This document shows, piece by piece, positions 33,918 through 43,883 of a DNA stretch of 64,000 bases. The notes under the pieces are model-generated. The model had not been told where the DNA came from, made no database searches, and was given only the letters and a program-made list of their open reading frames with translations. The position numbers and the translations under genes were made by a program. The first letter of the stretch is position 1; every line of letters starts with the position of its first letter. Source of the DNA: Terrisporobacter othiniensis (GTDB lineage: Bacteria > Bacillota > Clostridia > Peptostreptococcales > Peptostreptococcaceae); NCBI RefSeq assembly GCF_000808015.1, contig NZ_JWHR01000079.1:35912-99911 (forward strand), read 5' to 3'.

Positions 33918-34706
33918 ATGAATATTTATATAAGTACAAATATGTTTAAAGTGAATCAGCTAGAAGAAGTATTTAATATACTTGAACATATTCCACATGA
34001 AAATGTAGGAATAGAACTATTTGTAGAGTTTCATAATCCAGAATTTATGGAGGTTGTTAATAAGAATATGGAAAGATTGAATAAATATAAAATTTCAATG
34101 CATGGTCCATATTACAAAACAGAGCATTCTTCAGAAATAGGTTCTGATTCATATAATATATCAAAAAAATATTTTATAGACACACTAAAATTATCCCAAA
34201 AGTTAGATAGTTCTTACATAGTATATCATCACAATAATTGTAAAATACACGATAAAAAAGTAATGATTAAGAACTCTAAAATAAACTTAGAAGAATTAAA
34301 TAAATTAGCAAAAGACTATAATGCTAAAATAGTGATAGAAAATGCAGGTGTAATATCTAGGCAGAATATATTATTTGATCAGGAAGAGTTTATTCAAATT
34401 TGTAAAGAGAGTAATCAGGATGTATTAATAGATATTGGGCATGCATTTGCAAATGGATGGAATTTAGAATATGTTATAAAAGAGTTGAAAAACAAAATAA
34501 TATCTTATCATTTACATAATAATGACGGCAAAAAGGACAGTCATGATTCTATATTTTATGGAAGTTTTAATATAGACGAGTTTCTTGAAATTTACAATAA
34601 ATACACGAATAAAGCAGATTTAGTATTAGAGTATAATAAAGATTACAGAAAAAAGGTGAATATACTAATTGAAGATATAGACTACATAAAATCAAGAATT
34701 AAATAA
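33918..34706 (+). CDS. AP endonuclease family 2 / xylose isomerase-like TIM-barrel protein
   Basis: A 262-residue TIM-barrel protein of the sugar phosphate isomerase/epimerase group. Metal-ligand-like residues appear in KISMHGPYY, IVYHHNNCKIH, KIVIENAGV, VLIDIGHAFANG, SYHLHNNDGKKDSHDSI and DLVLEYN. It begins two bases after the ATPase stop and GGAGGAG, so it is part of the importer operon and probably acts on the imported compound. Whether it isomerises, epimerises or cleaves a phosphodiester is not decided by sequence. Confidence 0.85.
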   Translation: MNIYISTNMFKVNQLEEVFNILEHIPHENVGIELFVEFHNPEFMEVVNKNMERLNKYKISMHGPYYKTEHSSEIGSDSYNISKKYFIDTLKLSQKLDSSYIVYHHNNCKIHDKKVMIKNSKINLEELNKLAKDYNAKIVIENAGVISRQNILFDQEEFIQICKESNQDVLIDIGHAFANGWNLEYVIKELKNKIISYHLHNNDGKKDSHDSIFYGSFNIDEFLEIYNKYTNKADLVLEYNKDYRKKVNILIEDIDYIKSRIK

Positions 34707-34714
34707 TAAGTAAG

Positions 34715-34746
34715 AAGACATTGTTAATAATCAATGTCTTTTTTTA
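34715..34746 (+). terminator. Terminator after first Ugp-type operon
   Basis: Arms 34715-34723 and 34732-34740 (AAGACATTG/CAATGTCTT) are followed by a T-run; flanking GTAAG/CTTAC bases can extend the stem. Confidence 0.85.
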
Positions 34747-34880
34747 CTTACTGAGACAGAATACTAGCTTAAAGCACTATATTTACTGTTGGAAAATTAT
34801 CATAAAATTTATATAAGAATAGTGTTAAAATGTATAAATAATAAGATGATAATAAAAATACTTAATTAATGGAGGAAATT

Positions 34881-35264
34881 ATGAATATTTTAGATATAGG
34901 AATAGATATTGTAGAAATTGGAAGAATAAAAAATGCTTTAGATAGTAATGGCAATTTTCTAAAAAAATTATTTACTGATAAAGAAATAGAATTATTTAGA
35001 TCAAAAGGATATGCACCACAAACAATCGCTGGAAACTTTGTAGCCAAAGAAGCCATCAGTAAATCTTTGGGATTAGGGATAAGAGGTTATGACTTTAAAG
35101 ATATAGAAATACTAAGAGATAAATTGGGAAAACCCATAGTAAAAACACATAATAATTTAGAAAAAATATGTGAAAGTTATAATGTTTTAGAAATAAAAGT
35201 ATCAATATCTCATGGAAAAGATTATGCTATTGCCAATGCTATGACTATAATAAAAGATAATTAA
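34881..35264 (+). CDS. acpS: Holo-[acyl-carrier-protein] synthase
   Basis: A 127-residue AcpS that transfers phosphopantetheine from CoA to ACP. Signature segments are GIDIVEIGRIKNAL, FTDKEIELF, and AGNFVAKEAISKSLGLGIRGYDFKDIEI. The C-terminal VSISHGKDYAIANAM completes the family pattern. ATG 34881 follows GGAGG at 34871-34875; the in-frame ATG at 34869 precedes that site. It lies just upstream of the fatty acid operon, whose ACP it would activate, but is separated by that operon's own promoter. Confidence 0.95.
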   Translation: MNILDIGIDIVEIGRIKNALDSNGNFLKKLFTDKEIELFRSKGYAPQTIAGNFVAKEAISKSLGLGIRGYDFKDIEILRDKLGKPIVKTHNNLEKICESYNVLEIKVSISHGKDYAIANAMTIIKDN

Positions 35265-35300
35265 AAATTATTTACAAGAAAAAAATTTACATAAAAGAGG

Positions 35301-35329
35301 TTGACTTATTGATTTGAATGTAATATAGT
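35301..35329 (+). promoter_or_regulatory. Promoter of the fatty acid operon
   Basis: TTGACT (35301-35306) and TATAGT (35324-35329) are separated by exactly 17 bases, an excellent sigma-A type promoter, about 115 bases before fabH. Confidence 0.75.
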
Positions 35330-35343
35330 TTGAATATCAAAAC
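35328..35343. promoter_or_regulatory. FabT-like operator 1
   Basis: GTTTGAATATCAAAAC contains TTTGA-n3-TCAAA, the core recognised by FabT-type MarR repressors in Firmicutes. It overlaps the -10 box and likely start site, ideal for repression. Confidence 0.6.
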
Positions 35344-35393
35344 AAAACTAGATTATAAATTTATTAATAATTTTAGGTTGTTTTGAATATTAT

Positions 35394-35410
35394 ATTTTGA
35401 TAATCAAAAT
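35394..35410. promoter_or_regulatory. FabT-like operator 2
   Basis: ATTTTGA-taa-TCAAAAT is a perfect 7-bp-arm palindrome with the same TTTGA-n3-TCAAA core, about 65 bases downstream of operator 1 and 36 bases before fabH. Confidence 0.6.
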
Positions 35411-35445
35411 ATTTTTAAATCAAATATAAAAAGAAGGAGAAATCT

Positions 35446-36423
35446 ATGAAAGAGGTAATTATAGAAGGTTTAGGAAAATATACACCTTCCCACTTAGTTA
35501 CTAATGATCAGTTGAGTGAAATCATTGATACTAGTGACGAATGGATTTATTCACGAACTGGCATAAAAAGTAGATATATTTCTAGAGGTGAAGATACATC
35601 TTATATGGCAGCAAAAGCTGGTGAAAAAGCTTTGGAAAATGCAAATGTAAGCCCATTAGATGTGGATTTGATAGTAGTAGCGACTTGTACTCCAGATATG
35701 TTTACTCCATCTACGGCATGCATAGTTCAAAGCATCATAGGTGCAGATAATGCCCTTGCCTTTGATATAAGTGCTGCATGTTCTGGATTTATATATGGAT
35801 TAGATGTAGCAAAAGCCCTCATGAAATCAAATAATTACAAACATGCACTAGTTATAGGTGCTGAAAATCTTTCAAAATCACTTGATTGGGAAGATAGAGG
35901 TACATGTGTGTTGTTTGGTGATGGTGCAGGAGCTGCTATCCTGTCAAAAAGTGATGACCTGGGACTTATGAGCTCTTTTTGTAAATCAGAAGGAAGCAAA
36001 TATAAATGTATAACCATTGAAGGAAATGACGTAGACAGCCCATTTGTGGAGAATAAAACAATTAGACATTCTAAATTAAAGATGGATGGCGGTGAAGTAT
36101 TTAAGTTTGCTACATCTGTCATAGTAAGTTCAATTAACAAAATACTTAAAGAAAATAATTTAGATATAAATGATATTGATTATATAATCCCACATCAAGC
36201 GAATGTAAGAATTATTCAGTATGCTGCTAAAAAACTAAAAGTGGATATGGATAAATTTTATATGAATATGGAGGAGTATGGAAATACTTCTGGGGCATCA
36301 ATACCAATTGCATTGAGCGATATGGATGAAAAAGGGTTACTAAAAAAAGATAGTAAAATTATATTAGTCGGATTTGGTGCAGGCCTTACATATGGAGCAA
36401 CTTTAATAAATTGGGCTATTTAA
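35446..36423 (+). CDS. fabH: 3-oxoacyl-ACP synthase III
   Basis: A 325-residue KAS III that starts fatty acid synthesis by joining acetyl- or branched acyl-CoA with malonyl-ACP. The catalytic Cys is in ISAACSGFIYGL, His in IIPHQANVRII and Asn in YGNTSGASIPIAL. Length is normal. GAAGGAG precedes the ATG. It is the first gene of the fab-acc operon behind a promoter with two FabT-like operators. Confidence 0.96.
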   Translation: MKEVIIEGLGKYTPSHLVTNDQLSEIIDTSDEWIYSRTGIKSRYISRGEDTSYMAAKAGEKALENANVSPLDVDLIVVATCTPDMFTPSTACIVQSIIGADNALAFDISAACSGFIYGLDVAKALMKSNNYKHALVIGAENLSKSLDWEDRGTCVLFGDGAGAAILSKSDDLGLMSSFCKSEGSKYKCITIEGNDVDSPFVENKTIRHSKLKMDGGEVFKFATSVIVSSINKILKENNLDINDIDYIIPHQANVRIIQYAAKKLKVDMDKFYMNMEEYGNTSGASIPIALSDMDEKGLLKKDSKIILVGFGAGLTYGATLINWAI

Positions 36424-36424
36424 T

Positions 36425-36572
36425 TTGAAAATAAATAAGAATTAAGGAAATTTAAAATTAACAAGATTAACTAAGATTACAGAATTAATTAAGATAGCTG
36501 AAGTAGTAAAGAAAATTAAGATTACAAAAATAATAAAAATTAAAACTAAGAAAATTTATGGAGGATTTAAAA
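36425..36572. repeat. AT-rich fabH-acpP spacer with short direct repeats
   Basis: The 149-base gap is over 80% A+T with an A-rich coding strand. It repeats AAGATTA/AAGATAG-like units (near 36462, 36473, 36491 and 36517) at irregular spacing. No hairpin or promoter is convincing. It may give an unstructured leader that favours translation of the highly expressed acyl carrier protein. Confidence 0.35.
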
Positions 36573-36806
36573 ATGATATTTGAAAAATTACAAGGAATAA
36601 TGGAAGAAAACTTATCAATAGAAAGAGATGAAATAAAATTAGATAGTACTTTTCAATCGTTAGGAATAGATTCATTAGATACATTCCAATTAATAATAGA
36701 GATAGAAGAAGAGTTTGGAATAGAAGTTGAATCACCAGAAAATATGAAAACTATAAAAGACGTAGTTGACTACATAGAAGAAAAGACAAAAGAAAAAGTA
36801 CAATAA
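36573..36806 (+). CDS. acpP: Acyl carrier protein
   Basis: A 77-residue ACP. The phosphopantetheine serine is in LGIDSLDTFQLIIEIEEEF, and overall composition is strongly acidic as usual. ATG 36573 follows GGAGG at 36560-36564; an upstream in-frame ATG at 36558 overlaps that site. It carries growing acyl chains among the enzymes of this operon and would be activated by AcpS (34881). Confidence 0.96.
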   Translation: MIFEKLQGIMEENLSIERDEIKLDSTFQSLGIDSLDTFQLIIEIEEEFGIEVESPENMKTIKDVVDYIEEKTKEKVQ

Positions 36807-36830
36807 TAAGATGTGGTTGCAGGAGGAAAT

Positions 36831-37766
36831 ATGAAAACTTCAAGGATAACAGAATTACTTAATATAGAATACCCAATAATTCAAGGAGGTATGGCTTGGA
36901 TTTCTGATGCTAATTTAGCAGCGGCAGTTAGTGAGGCAGGAGGCTTAGGAATTATAAGTGGAGTAGGGAGCACAGACGATGTTAGAGCTGAAATCAAAAA
37001 AACTAAGTCACTTACTAAAAAGCCTTTTGGAATTAACATAATGCTTATGAGAGATAACATTGATGAAATTGCCAAACTAGTATGTGATGAGCAAATTGCT
37101 GTAGTAACTACTGGTGCAGGAAGCCCAGGTAAATATATTGAAGATTGGAAAAAACATAATGTGAAAGTAATACCTGTTGTCCCTTCTGTAGCAATTGCAA
37201 AGAGGATGGAAAAATTCGGTGCAGATGCAGTTATAGTAGAAGGGATGGAAGCAGGAGGTCATATTGGTCAATTGACAACTATGAGTTTAGTACCGCAAGT
37301 TGTGGACGCAGTGGATATCCCTGTAATAGCAGCAGGAGGAATAGGTGATGGAAGAGGTATGGCAGCATCGCTTATGCTTGGAGCTTGTGGAGTTCAAATG
37401 GGAACTAGATTTTTAGTATCTGATGAATGTAAGGTACATGAAAATTATAAAGATAGAGTTTTAAATGCAAAAGATATAGACACTGAAGTTACTGGAACAA
37501 GCACATCTCATCCAGTTAGAGTTTTGAGAAATAAACTTACTAGAGAATATATTAAGCTAGAAAAAACTAATGCTGATCCTACGGAGATAGAAGCTTTAGG
37601 AAAAGGAGCCTTAAGAAGAGCTGTAGTAGATGGAGATATTAATAACGGCAGTGTTATGGCAGGTCAGATAGCTGGTCTTGTTAGCAAGAAACAAAGCTGT
37701 GAAGAAATTATAAATGAATTAATGAGTGAATTAGATTTAGTACTTGGGAGGGTTTGCAATGAGTAA
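36831..37766 (+). CDS. fabK: Enoyl-ACP reductase II (FMN-dependent)
   Basis: A 311-residue FabK, an FMN enzyme that performs the last reduction of each elongation cycle in place of FabI. Segments include YPIIQGGMAWISDANLAAAV, GVNI-like FGINIMLM, VIVEGMEAGGHIGQ, IAAGGIGDGRGMAA and GVQMGTRFL. Start 36831 has AGGAGG 5 bases upstream; an in-frame GTG at 36813 is discounted. Its last 8 bases overlap fabD. No FabI is visible, which matters for triclosan-type sensitivity in general. Confidence 0.95.
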   Translation: MKTSRITELLNIEYPIIQGGMAWISDANLAAAVSEAGGLGIISGVGSTDDVRAEIKKTKSLTKKPFGINIMLMRDNIDEIAKLVCDEQIAVVTTGAGSPGKYIEDWKKHNVKVIPVVPSVAIAKRMEKFGADAVIVEGMEAGGHIGQLTTMSLVPQVVDAVDIPVIAAGGIGDGRGMAASLMLGACGVQMGTRFLVSDECKVHENYKDRVLNAKDIDTEVTGTSTSHPVRVLRNKLTREYIKLEKTNADPTEIEALGKGALRRAVVDGDINNGSVMAGQIAGLVSKKQSCEEIINELMSELDLVLGRVCNE

Positions 37767-38709
37767 TAAGATAGCATTTCTTTTTCCAGGTCAAGGATCA
37801 CAATATATAAACATGGGAAAAGACTTATATGACAATATAGAGAGTTGCAAAGACATATTTGATAGAGGTGAAGAAATTCTAAATATGCCTATAAAGAATT
37901 TAATTTTCAATGGTTCTATTGAAGAATTAACAAGGACTAAAAATAGTCAGCCAGCAATAATGCTAACATCTTTAGCTTGTGTAAAAGCTTTAGAAGAAGA
38001 AGGAATTGAAGCTGGTTATGCGTTAGGATTATCTTTAGGAGAATATGGAGCCTTAGTATATGGAGGAATGCTTTCTTTTGAAGATGGGATGAAACTTATA
38101 AAGACGAGGGCACAAATTATGGATTCTGAGGTAAGCCCAGAGGAAGGTACTATGGCAGCTGTATTAAAGCTTGATAATGAAAAAGTTGAAGAGCTTATAA
38201 AAAGAGCTAGTGAGTTTGGTCTTGTGGAAGGTGCAAACTATAACTGTCCTGGGCAAGTTGTAATATCAGGAGATCATAAGGCGATAAAAGCAAGTATGAA
38301 AATAGCAAAAGAACTAAAAGGAATAGTAGTTCCTTTAAAAGTAAGTGGACCTTTCCATAGTTCAATTTATGAAAAAGCTAGTTATAAATTTTATGAAGAA
38401 TTAAAAGAAGTAAATATAAATAAATTTGAAAAGACCGTTTACTCTAATGTAAAAGGAAGTTCTTATGAAGAAAGTGATGATGTGAAGGAGTTATTAAGAC
38501 AACAAATAATGTCATCAGTACTTTTTGAAAAGAGTATAAGAGATTTGATTGACAAAGGTGTTAATACTTTTGTAGAAGTAGGTCCAGGTAAAACTTTAAC
38601 TGGATTTGTAAAGAAAATAGATAAAGATGTAAAAATCTATAATGTGGAAGATTTAAAGTCTTTAGGAGAAACAGTTGAAAGTTTAAAGCTTGAAAAAATT
38701 AATGCTTAA
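37759..38709 (+). CDS. fabD: Malonyl-CoA:ACP transacylase
   Basis: A 316-residue FabD. It begins KIAFLFPGQGSQYINMG. The nucleophile is in GLSLGEYGAL (GxSxG), His is in GPFHSSIY, and the C-terminus has VEVGPGKTLTGFV. It loads malonyl groups on ACP. ATG 37759 follows GGGAGGG and overlaps the end of fabK, so translation is coupled. Confidence 0.96.
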   Translation: MSNKIAFLFPGQGSQYINMGKDLYDNIESCKDIFDRGEEILNMPIKNLIFNGSIEELTRTKNSQPAIMLTSLACVKALEEEGIEAGYALGLSLGEYGALVYGGMLSFEDGMKLIKTRAQIMDSEVSPEEGTMAAVLKLDNEKVEELIKRASEFGLVEGANYNCPGQVVISGDHKAIKASMKIAKELKGIVVPLKVSGPFHSSIYEKASYKFYEELKEVNINKFEKTVYSNVKGSSYEESDDVKELLRQQIMSSVLFEKSIRDLIDKGVNTFVEVGPGKTLTGFVKKIDKDVKIYNVEDLKSLGETVESLKLEKINA

Positions 38710-38734
38710 GCTTTGAATAACGGGAGGAAAATTA

Positions 38735-39475
38735 ATGTTACAAGGAAAATGTGCAGTAATTACAGGTGCTTCTAGAGGTATAGGTAGAGAAATTGCTTTA
38801 AAATATGCCAAGGAAGGTGCTAATATAGTGCTTAATTATAGAAATAGTGAAACAGAAGCTCTTCAGTTAAAAGAAGAATTAGATAAGTTAGGATCTGATA
38901 CTTTGATTATCAAAGCGAATGTGAGTAATTTTGAAGAAGCTGAAAGATTAATAAAAGAAGCTAAAGAAGTTTTTGGAAGAGTAGATATATTAGTTAACAA
39001 TGCTGGTATAACAAAAGATAATTTAATAATGAGAATGAAAGAAGAAGATTTTGATAGTGTTATAGAGGTTAATTTAAAAGGAGCATTTAACTGCTTAAAG
39101 GCAGTAACTCCAATAATGATAAGGCAAAAAGAAGGTAAAATAATAAATATGTCTTCTGTAGTAGGTGTTATAGGTAATGCAGGTCAGGTAAATTACTGCG
39201 CATCAAAAGCAGGCCTTATCGGTATGACAAAGTCTTTAGCACGTGAAATCGGAGGTAAAAACATTAATGTAAATGCCATTGCTCCAGGATTTATAGATAC
39301 TGATATGACAAAAGTTCTTAATGAAGATCAAAAGAAAAATATAATGTCTCAAGTGCCTCTTAAAAGGTTAGGTCAGGCAGATGATATTGCTAATTTAGCA
39401 TTGTTTTTAGCTAGTGAACAATCTAATTATATAACAGGTCAAGTCATCCATGTTGATGGCGGAATGGCAATGTAG
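38735..39475 (+). CDS. fabG: 3-oxoacyl-ACP reductase
   Basis: A 246-residue short-chain dehydrogenase with TGASRGIGREIA (NADPH-binding), NNAGITKD, catalytic Ser in INMSSVVGVIGNAG, YxxxK in YCASKAG, and the ending ITGQVIHVDGGMAM. It reduces the keto group in each elongation cycle. CGGGAGGAAAA precedes the ATG; fabF follows after 9 bases. Confidence 0.96.
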   Translation: MLQGKCAVITGASRGIGREIALKYAKEGANIVLNYRNSETEALQLKEELDKLGSDTLIIKANVSNFEEAERLIKEAKEVFGRVDILVNNAGITKDNLIMRMKEEDFDSVIEVNLKGAFNCLKAVTPIMIRQKEGKIINMSSVVGVIGNAGQVNYCASKAGLIGMTKSLAREIGGKNINVNAIAPGFIDTDMTKVLNEDQKKNIMSQVPLKRLGQADDIANLALFLASEQSNYITGQVIHVDGGMAM

Positions 39476-39484
39476 GAGGTTTTT

Positions 39485-40720
39485 ATGAGTAGAAGAGTAG
39501 TTATAACAGGTGTAGGTGCTATTACCCCTATAGGAAATAGTGCTGAAGAATTTTGGACTAATGCTAAAAATGGAAAATTAGGAATCGACTTTATTAAGTC
39601 AATTGAGGTTGAAAATCTAGATGTGAAAATAGCTGGAGAAGTTAAAGACTTAAAAATAGAAGATTATTTAGATAAAAAAGAATGTAGAAGACTTGATAAG
39701 TTTACACAATATGCACTTATAGCAAGCGAAGAAGCTATAAAACAATCAGGTCTTAATATGGATGAAATAGATAAAAATAGAGTTGGTGTAATGGTAGGTT
39801 CGGGTATAGGAGGTTTCCATACTCACGAAAATGAATTTGGAAATCTACACAAAAAAGGACCTAAAAGAATATCTCCAATGTATATACCTATGACTATTAT
39901 TAATGCAGGAGCTGCTAATATTGCTATAAAGTACGGTGCAAGAGGAACTTGTACATCAGCAGTAACAGCTTGTGCCACAGGAACTAATAATATAGGAGAT
40001 GCATTTAGACATATAAAACATGGATATGCAGATGTGATGATAAGTGGAGGATGTGAAGCGTCTATTACTCCAATAGCCATAGCTGGATTTAGTAATATGA
40101 AAGCTTTAAACTCTAAAAACACACCTGAAAAAGCGTCAACACCATTTGACAAAGATAGAAGTGGATTTGTTATGGGAGAAGGTGCAGGTATATTAGTTAT
40201 GGAAAGTTTGGAGCATGCACTGAAAAGAGGCGCAAATATACTATGTGAAATAGTAGGCTATGGATCAACTTGTGATGCATACCATATAACTTCTCCAGAT
40301 CCAGAAGGTGTAAGCGCATCAAAAGCAATGAAAGATGCAATTGACGAAGCAGGGATAAATACAAGTGAAGTTTCTTATATAAATGCACATGGTACATCAA
40401 CGCCATACAATGATTTATTTGAAACAAGAGCAATAAAAAAGGTATTTGAAGAAGATGCGAAAAATATTCCTATTTCTTCAACTAAATCTATGACAGGTCA
40501 TTTATTAGGTGCAGCTGGAGCAATAGAATCTATAGCCTGTATAAAATCTTTACAAGAAGGATTTATACACCCAACTATAGGTTATAGTGAAAGTGAAGAA
40601 GAACTTGATTTAGACTATGTGCCTAATGTGGGAAGAGAAAAAAAACTTAAATATGCTTTAAGTAATTCATTAGGATTTGGTGGTCACAATGCTTCGCTGT
40701 TGTTTAAAAAGTGGGACTAA
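39485..40720 (+). CDS. fabF: 3-oxoacyl-ACP synthase II
   Basis: A 411-residue KAS II. The nucleophilic Cys is in TSAVTACATGTNNIGDAF, with catalytic His in NAHGTSTPYND and in STKSMTGHLLGAAGAIE. The C-terminus SNSLGFGGHNASLLF is typical. It condenses acyl-ACP with malonyl-ACP. TAGGAGG precedes the ATG. Confidence 0.96.
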   Translation: MSRRVVITGVGAITPIGNSAEEFWTNAKNGKLGIDFIKSIEVENLDVKIAGEVKDLKIEDYLDKKECRRLDKFTQYALIASEEAIKQSGLNMDEIDKNRVGVMVGSGIGGFHTHENEFGNLHKKGPKRISPMYIPMTIINAGAANIAIKYGARGTCTSAVTACATGTNNIGDAFRHIKHGYADVMISGGCEASITPIAIAGFSNMKALNSKNTPEKASTPFDKDRSGFVMGEGAGILVMESLEHALKRGANILCEIVGYGSTCDAYHITSPDPEGVSASKAMKDAIDEAGINTSEVSYINAHGTSTPYNDLFETRAIKKVFEEDAKNIPISSTKSMTGHLLGAAGAIESIACIKSLQEGFIHPTIGYSESEEELDLDYVPNVGREKKLKYALSNSLGFGGHNASLLFKKWD

Positions 40721-40733
40721 ATAGGAGGAAAAT

Positions 40734-41234
40734 ATGAGATTTGATGAAGTAAAAGAACTTATTGAACTTATTAATAACTCCGACTTATCTTATTTTGAAA
40801 TGAAAGATGACAAAGAGTTTATAAAAATGGATAAATCAATTACAAGAAATTATGTGTCTAACAGTAATGAGTTATGTGACAATAATTTAAATAAATTAGC
40901 TATTACTGATTTAAGTAATGATGTGGATATAAAATCAGAAGTTAAAGAAAGTATTGTAGAAAATGAAATTTCACAAAATAATGATGATGCTGATATAGAG
41001 GTAATAGCTTCACCAATAGTTGGAACTTTTTATGAAGCTATATCACCAGAGGATGAACCTATTGTAAGTGTAGGTCAAAAAATAAGCAAAGGTGAAGTAG
41101 TTTGCATTGTAGAAGCAATGAAGCTTATGAATGAAATAAGTACAGAGTTTGATTGTGAAATAGTTAGTGTATTGAGTGAAAATGGAAAAATGGTTCAATA
41201 TGGAGAACCGTTATTCAAGGTAAGGAGAGTATAA
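40734..41234 (+). CDS. accB: Biotin carboxyl carrier protein of acetyl-CoA carboxylase
   Basis: A 166-residue BCCP. The C-terminal biotinyl domain (residues 88-166) has the biotinylation site VEAMKLMNEI and the surrounding PIVGTFYEAISPEDEP. Residues 1-85 form an N-terminal region rich in Asn, Asp and Ser, longer and more polar than the usual Ala/Pro linker. It carries CO2 between AccC and AccAD. The stop abuts the fabZ start. Confidence 0.95.
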   Translation: MRFDEVKELIELINNSDLSYFEMKDDKEFIKMDKSITRNYVSNSNELCDNNLNKLAITDLSNDVDIKSEVKESIVENEISQNNDDADIEVIASPIVGTFYEAISPEDEPIVSVGQKISKGEVVCIVEAMKLMNEISTEFDCEIVSVLSENGKMVQYGEPLFKVRRV

Positions 41235-41657
41235 ATGTTAACTGTTAAAGAAATAAAAGATATTTTACCTCATAGATATCCATTTTTAATGATAGATAGA
41301 GTAGAAGAAGTAGTAGAAGGAGAAAGTGCAAAAGGTTATAAAAATGTAACTATAAATGAAAATTTTTTCAATGGACATTTTCCGGATTACCCTGTAATGC
41401 CAGGAGTACTAATATTAGAAGCATTAGCTCAAATGGGAGCGATATGTATACTGTCGCAAGAAGAATTTAAAGGAAAAATAGGATTTTTAGTTGGAGCAGA
41501 TAAAGTAAGATGGAAAAAGCAAGTAACACCTGGAGATAAACTAAATCTTGAAATAGAGATAGTTAGATTAAGAGGTAGCATAGGTGTTGGAAAAGGTAGA
41601 GCTACTGTAGATGGAAATTTAGTTTGTGAAGGCGAGATAATGTTTGCTATTGGGTAG
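41235..41657 (+). CDS. fabZ: 3-hydroxyacyl-ACP dehydratase
   Basis: A 140-residue hot-dog-fold dehydratase: [13 protein letters not shown], then [29 protein letters not shown] with the catalytic His and Glu. It removes water in each elongation cycle. Its place between accB and accC is typical for clostridial fab-acc operons. AAGGAGAG precedes the ATG, which directly follows the accB stop. Confidence 0.96.
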   Translation: MLTVKEIKDILPHRYPFLMIDRVEEVVEGESAKGYKNVTINENFFNGHFPDYPVMPGVLILEALAQMGAICILSQEEFKGKIGFLVGADKVRWKKQVTPGDKLNLEIEIVRLRGSIGVGKGRATVDGNLVCEGEIMFAIG

Positions 41658-41665
41658 GTGATATT

Positions 41666-43018
41666 ATGTTAAAGAAAATTCTTATAGCTAACAGAGGTGA
41701 AATTGCGGTAAGAATAATTAGAGCTTGTAGAGAGCTTAATATAAGAACTGTGGCTATTTACTCTGAGCAAGATAAAGATGCTCTTCATACTCAAATGGCA
41801 GATGAGTCTGTTTGTGTTGGAGGTGCACTTAGCAAAGATAGTTATTTAAATATGGCAAATATTTTGAGTGCATGTGTTTTGACGGGGTGTGAAGGTATAC
41901 ATCCCGGTTTTGGATTTTTATCGGAAAATCCAAAGTTCGCAAAAATGTGCAGAGAGTGCAATATAAAATTTATTGGTCCAGATTATGAAACTATTGAGCT
42001 AATGGGAGACAAAGCAAGAGCTAGAGAAATCATGAAAAAAGCAAAAGTTCCTGTTGTACCAGGATATGAGGGAGAAATACTTTCTTATGATCATGCCCTG
42101 GATATAGCTAAAAATATAGGATTTCCACTGATGATAAAAGCCGCTGCCGGAGGTGGAGGCAAGGGAATAAGGATAGTAAGAGATATCAAAGAATTCAAAC
42201 ATAACTTTGAGGCTGCCAAATTAGAATCAAAAGCATGTTTTGGTGAGGATAAGGTTTATATTGAAAAATTTATAGAAAATCCAAGACATATAGAATTTCA
42301 AATACTGGCTGATGAATATGGCAAGATAATTCATTTAGGTGAGAGAGAATGTTCGCTGCAAAGAAATAACCAAAAAGTTTTAGAAGAAGCTCCATCTGTT
42401 TTTTTGAATGATAATTTAAGAGAAAAGATGGGAAAAGTTGCAGTTAAAGCAGCAGAGGCTGTTAGTTATAAAAACGCAGGAACCATAGAATTCTTAGTGG
42501 ATGATAGCGGAGAATTCTATTTTATGGAAATGAATACAAGAATTCAAGTTGAACATCCTATTACAGAAATGGTAACTAATATAGATATAGTAAAAGAACA
42601 GCTAAAAATAGCTTCAGGCATGGAACTTGAAACTAATCAAGATGATGTTAAAATATCTGGTCATGCCATAGAGTGCAGAATAAATGCAGAAGACCCTAAA
42701 AATAACTTTAGACCATGTCCAGGAGTAATAACAGAATTATATACTCCATCAGGATTGGGAGTTAGAGTAGATAGTGCTATTTATTGTGGTTATGAAATTC
42801 CACCATATTATGACTCAATGATAGGTAAGCTAATTACATTTGGAGATGACAGAGAAAATGCCATAATTAAAATGAAAAGAGCTTTAGATGAATTTGCCAT
42901 AGGTGGAGTTACAACAAATATAGATTTTCAATATGAAATACTTGAACATGAGGATTTTATAAATGGAAATTATAATACTTCTTTTATAGAGAATAAGTTG
43001 GTGAATAATAATGCTTAA
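41666..43018 (+). CDS. accC: Biotin carboxylase subunit of acetyl-CoA carboxylase
   Basis: A 450-residue biotin carboxylase. It begins [21 protein letters not shown], has [10 protein letters not shown], the ATP-grasp Gly loop [14 protein letters not shown], and [15 protein letters not shown]. It carboxylates the biotin on AccB using ATP and bicarbonate. TAGGTGATATT precedes the ATG, and its last 8 bases overlap accD. Confidence 0.96.
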   Translation: MLKKILIANRGEIAVRIIRACRELNIRTVAIYSEQDKDALHTQMADESVCVGGALSKDSYLNMANILSACVLTGCEGIHPGFGFLSENPKFAKMCRECNIKFIGPDYETIELMGDKARAREIMKKAKVPVVPGYEGEILSYDHALDIAKNIGFPLMIKAAAGGGGKGIRIVRDIKEFKHNFEAAKLESKACFGEDKVYIEKFIENPRHIEFQILADEYGKIIHLGERECSLQRNNQKVLEEAPSVFLNDNLREKMGKVAVKAAEAVSYKNAGTIEFLVDDSGEFYFMEMNTRIQVEHPITEMVTNIDIVKEQLKIASGMELETNQDDVKISGHAIECRINAEDPKNNFRPCPGVITELYTPSGLGVRVDSAIYCGYEIPPYYDSMIGKLITFGDDRENAIIKMKRALDEFAIGGVTTNIDFQYEILEHEDFINGNYNTSFIENKLVNNNA

Positions 43019-43883
43019 AAATTTATTTAGAAAAAGAGAATATGTAACAGTAAGCTCTAGAAACCTAAATGAGAGCTCTAATCTTCCTAATATACCTGAT
43101 GGAAAATGGATTAATTGTCCAAAATGTAAAAACATACTTTATAAGGAAGATTTAGATAGAAATTATAAGGTGTGTATAGGATGTGGACATCATTTTAGCA
43201 TTTCAGCAAAGATGAGGATAGAGCAGATATTTGATGAAGATAGTTTTATAGAGTTATTTAAAGATGTGGAAACAAAGAATCCTTTGAATTTTGAAGGCTA
43301 TGAAGATAAATTAGAATTAAATAAAGCAAAATCTGGATTGAAGGAAGCTGTCATAACTGGAACAGGAGAAATTAGTTCCATTAAGATAGCAACTGCGATT
43401 ATGGATAGTAACTTTATGATGGGTAGTATGGGTTCTGCTGTTGGTGAAAAAATAACACGTATTATTGAATATGCAACAGAAAATAGACTACCTCTTATTA
43501 TTTTCTCAGCGTCTGGAGGAGCCAGAATGCAAGAAGGTATATTATCTCTTATGCAAATGGCTAAAACTTCACTAGCAATATCAAGACATGATAAGGCAGG
43601 TTTATTATATATTAGTGTAATTACGCACCCCACAACAGGAGGAGTTACAGCAAGCTTCGCTATGGAAGGAGATATAATCATAAGTGAGCCAAATGCAGTT
43701 ATTGGATTTGCAGGAAGAAGAGTAATAGAAAATACAATAAATGAGAAGCTACCAGCGGATTTCCAAAGTGCAGAATTTGCATTGGAAAAGGGATTTGTAG
43801 ATTCTATTGTTAAAAGAAGAGATTTAAAAAACTACTTATATAAAGTTTTAAGATTACATGGGGTGAGTGAGAATGCAAAATAA
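43011..43883 (+). CDS. accD: Acetyl-CoA carboxylase carboxyltransferase, beta subunit
   Basis: A 290-residue AccD. An N-terminal zinc ribbon (CPKC, then CIGCGHHF) is followed by the crotonase-fold domain with [22 protein letters not shown] and [12 protein letters not shown]. It transfers CO2 from biotin to acetyl-CoA together with AccA. It overlaps both accC and accA by about 8-11 bases. Confidence 0.96.
   Translation: MLKNLFRKREYVTVSSRNLNESSNLPNIPDGKWINCPKCKNILYKEDLDRNYKVCIGCGHHFSISAKMRIEQIFDEDSFIELFKDVETKNPLNFEGYEDKLELNKAKSGLKEAVITGTGEISSIKIATAIMDSNFMMGSMGSAVGEKITRIIEYATENRLPLIIFSASGGARMQEGILSLMQMAKTSLAISRHDKAGLLYISVITHPTTGGVTASFAMEGDIIISEPNAVIGFAGRRVIENTINEKLPADFQSAEFALEKGFVDSIVKRRDLKNYLYKVLRLHGVSENAK

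Noticed and set aside
36462..36530. CRISPR-like array in the fabH-acpP gap
   Set aside because: The AAGATTA units are only 7-8 bases long, imperfect and irregularly spaced.
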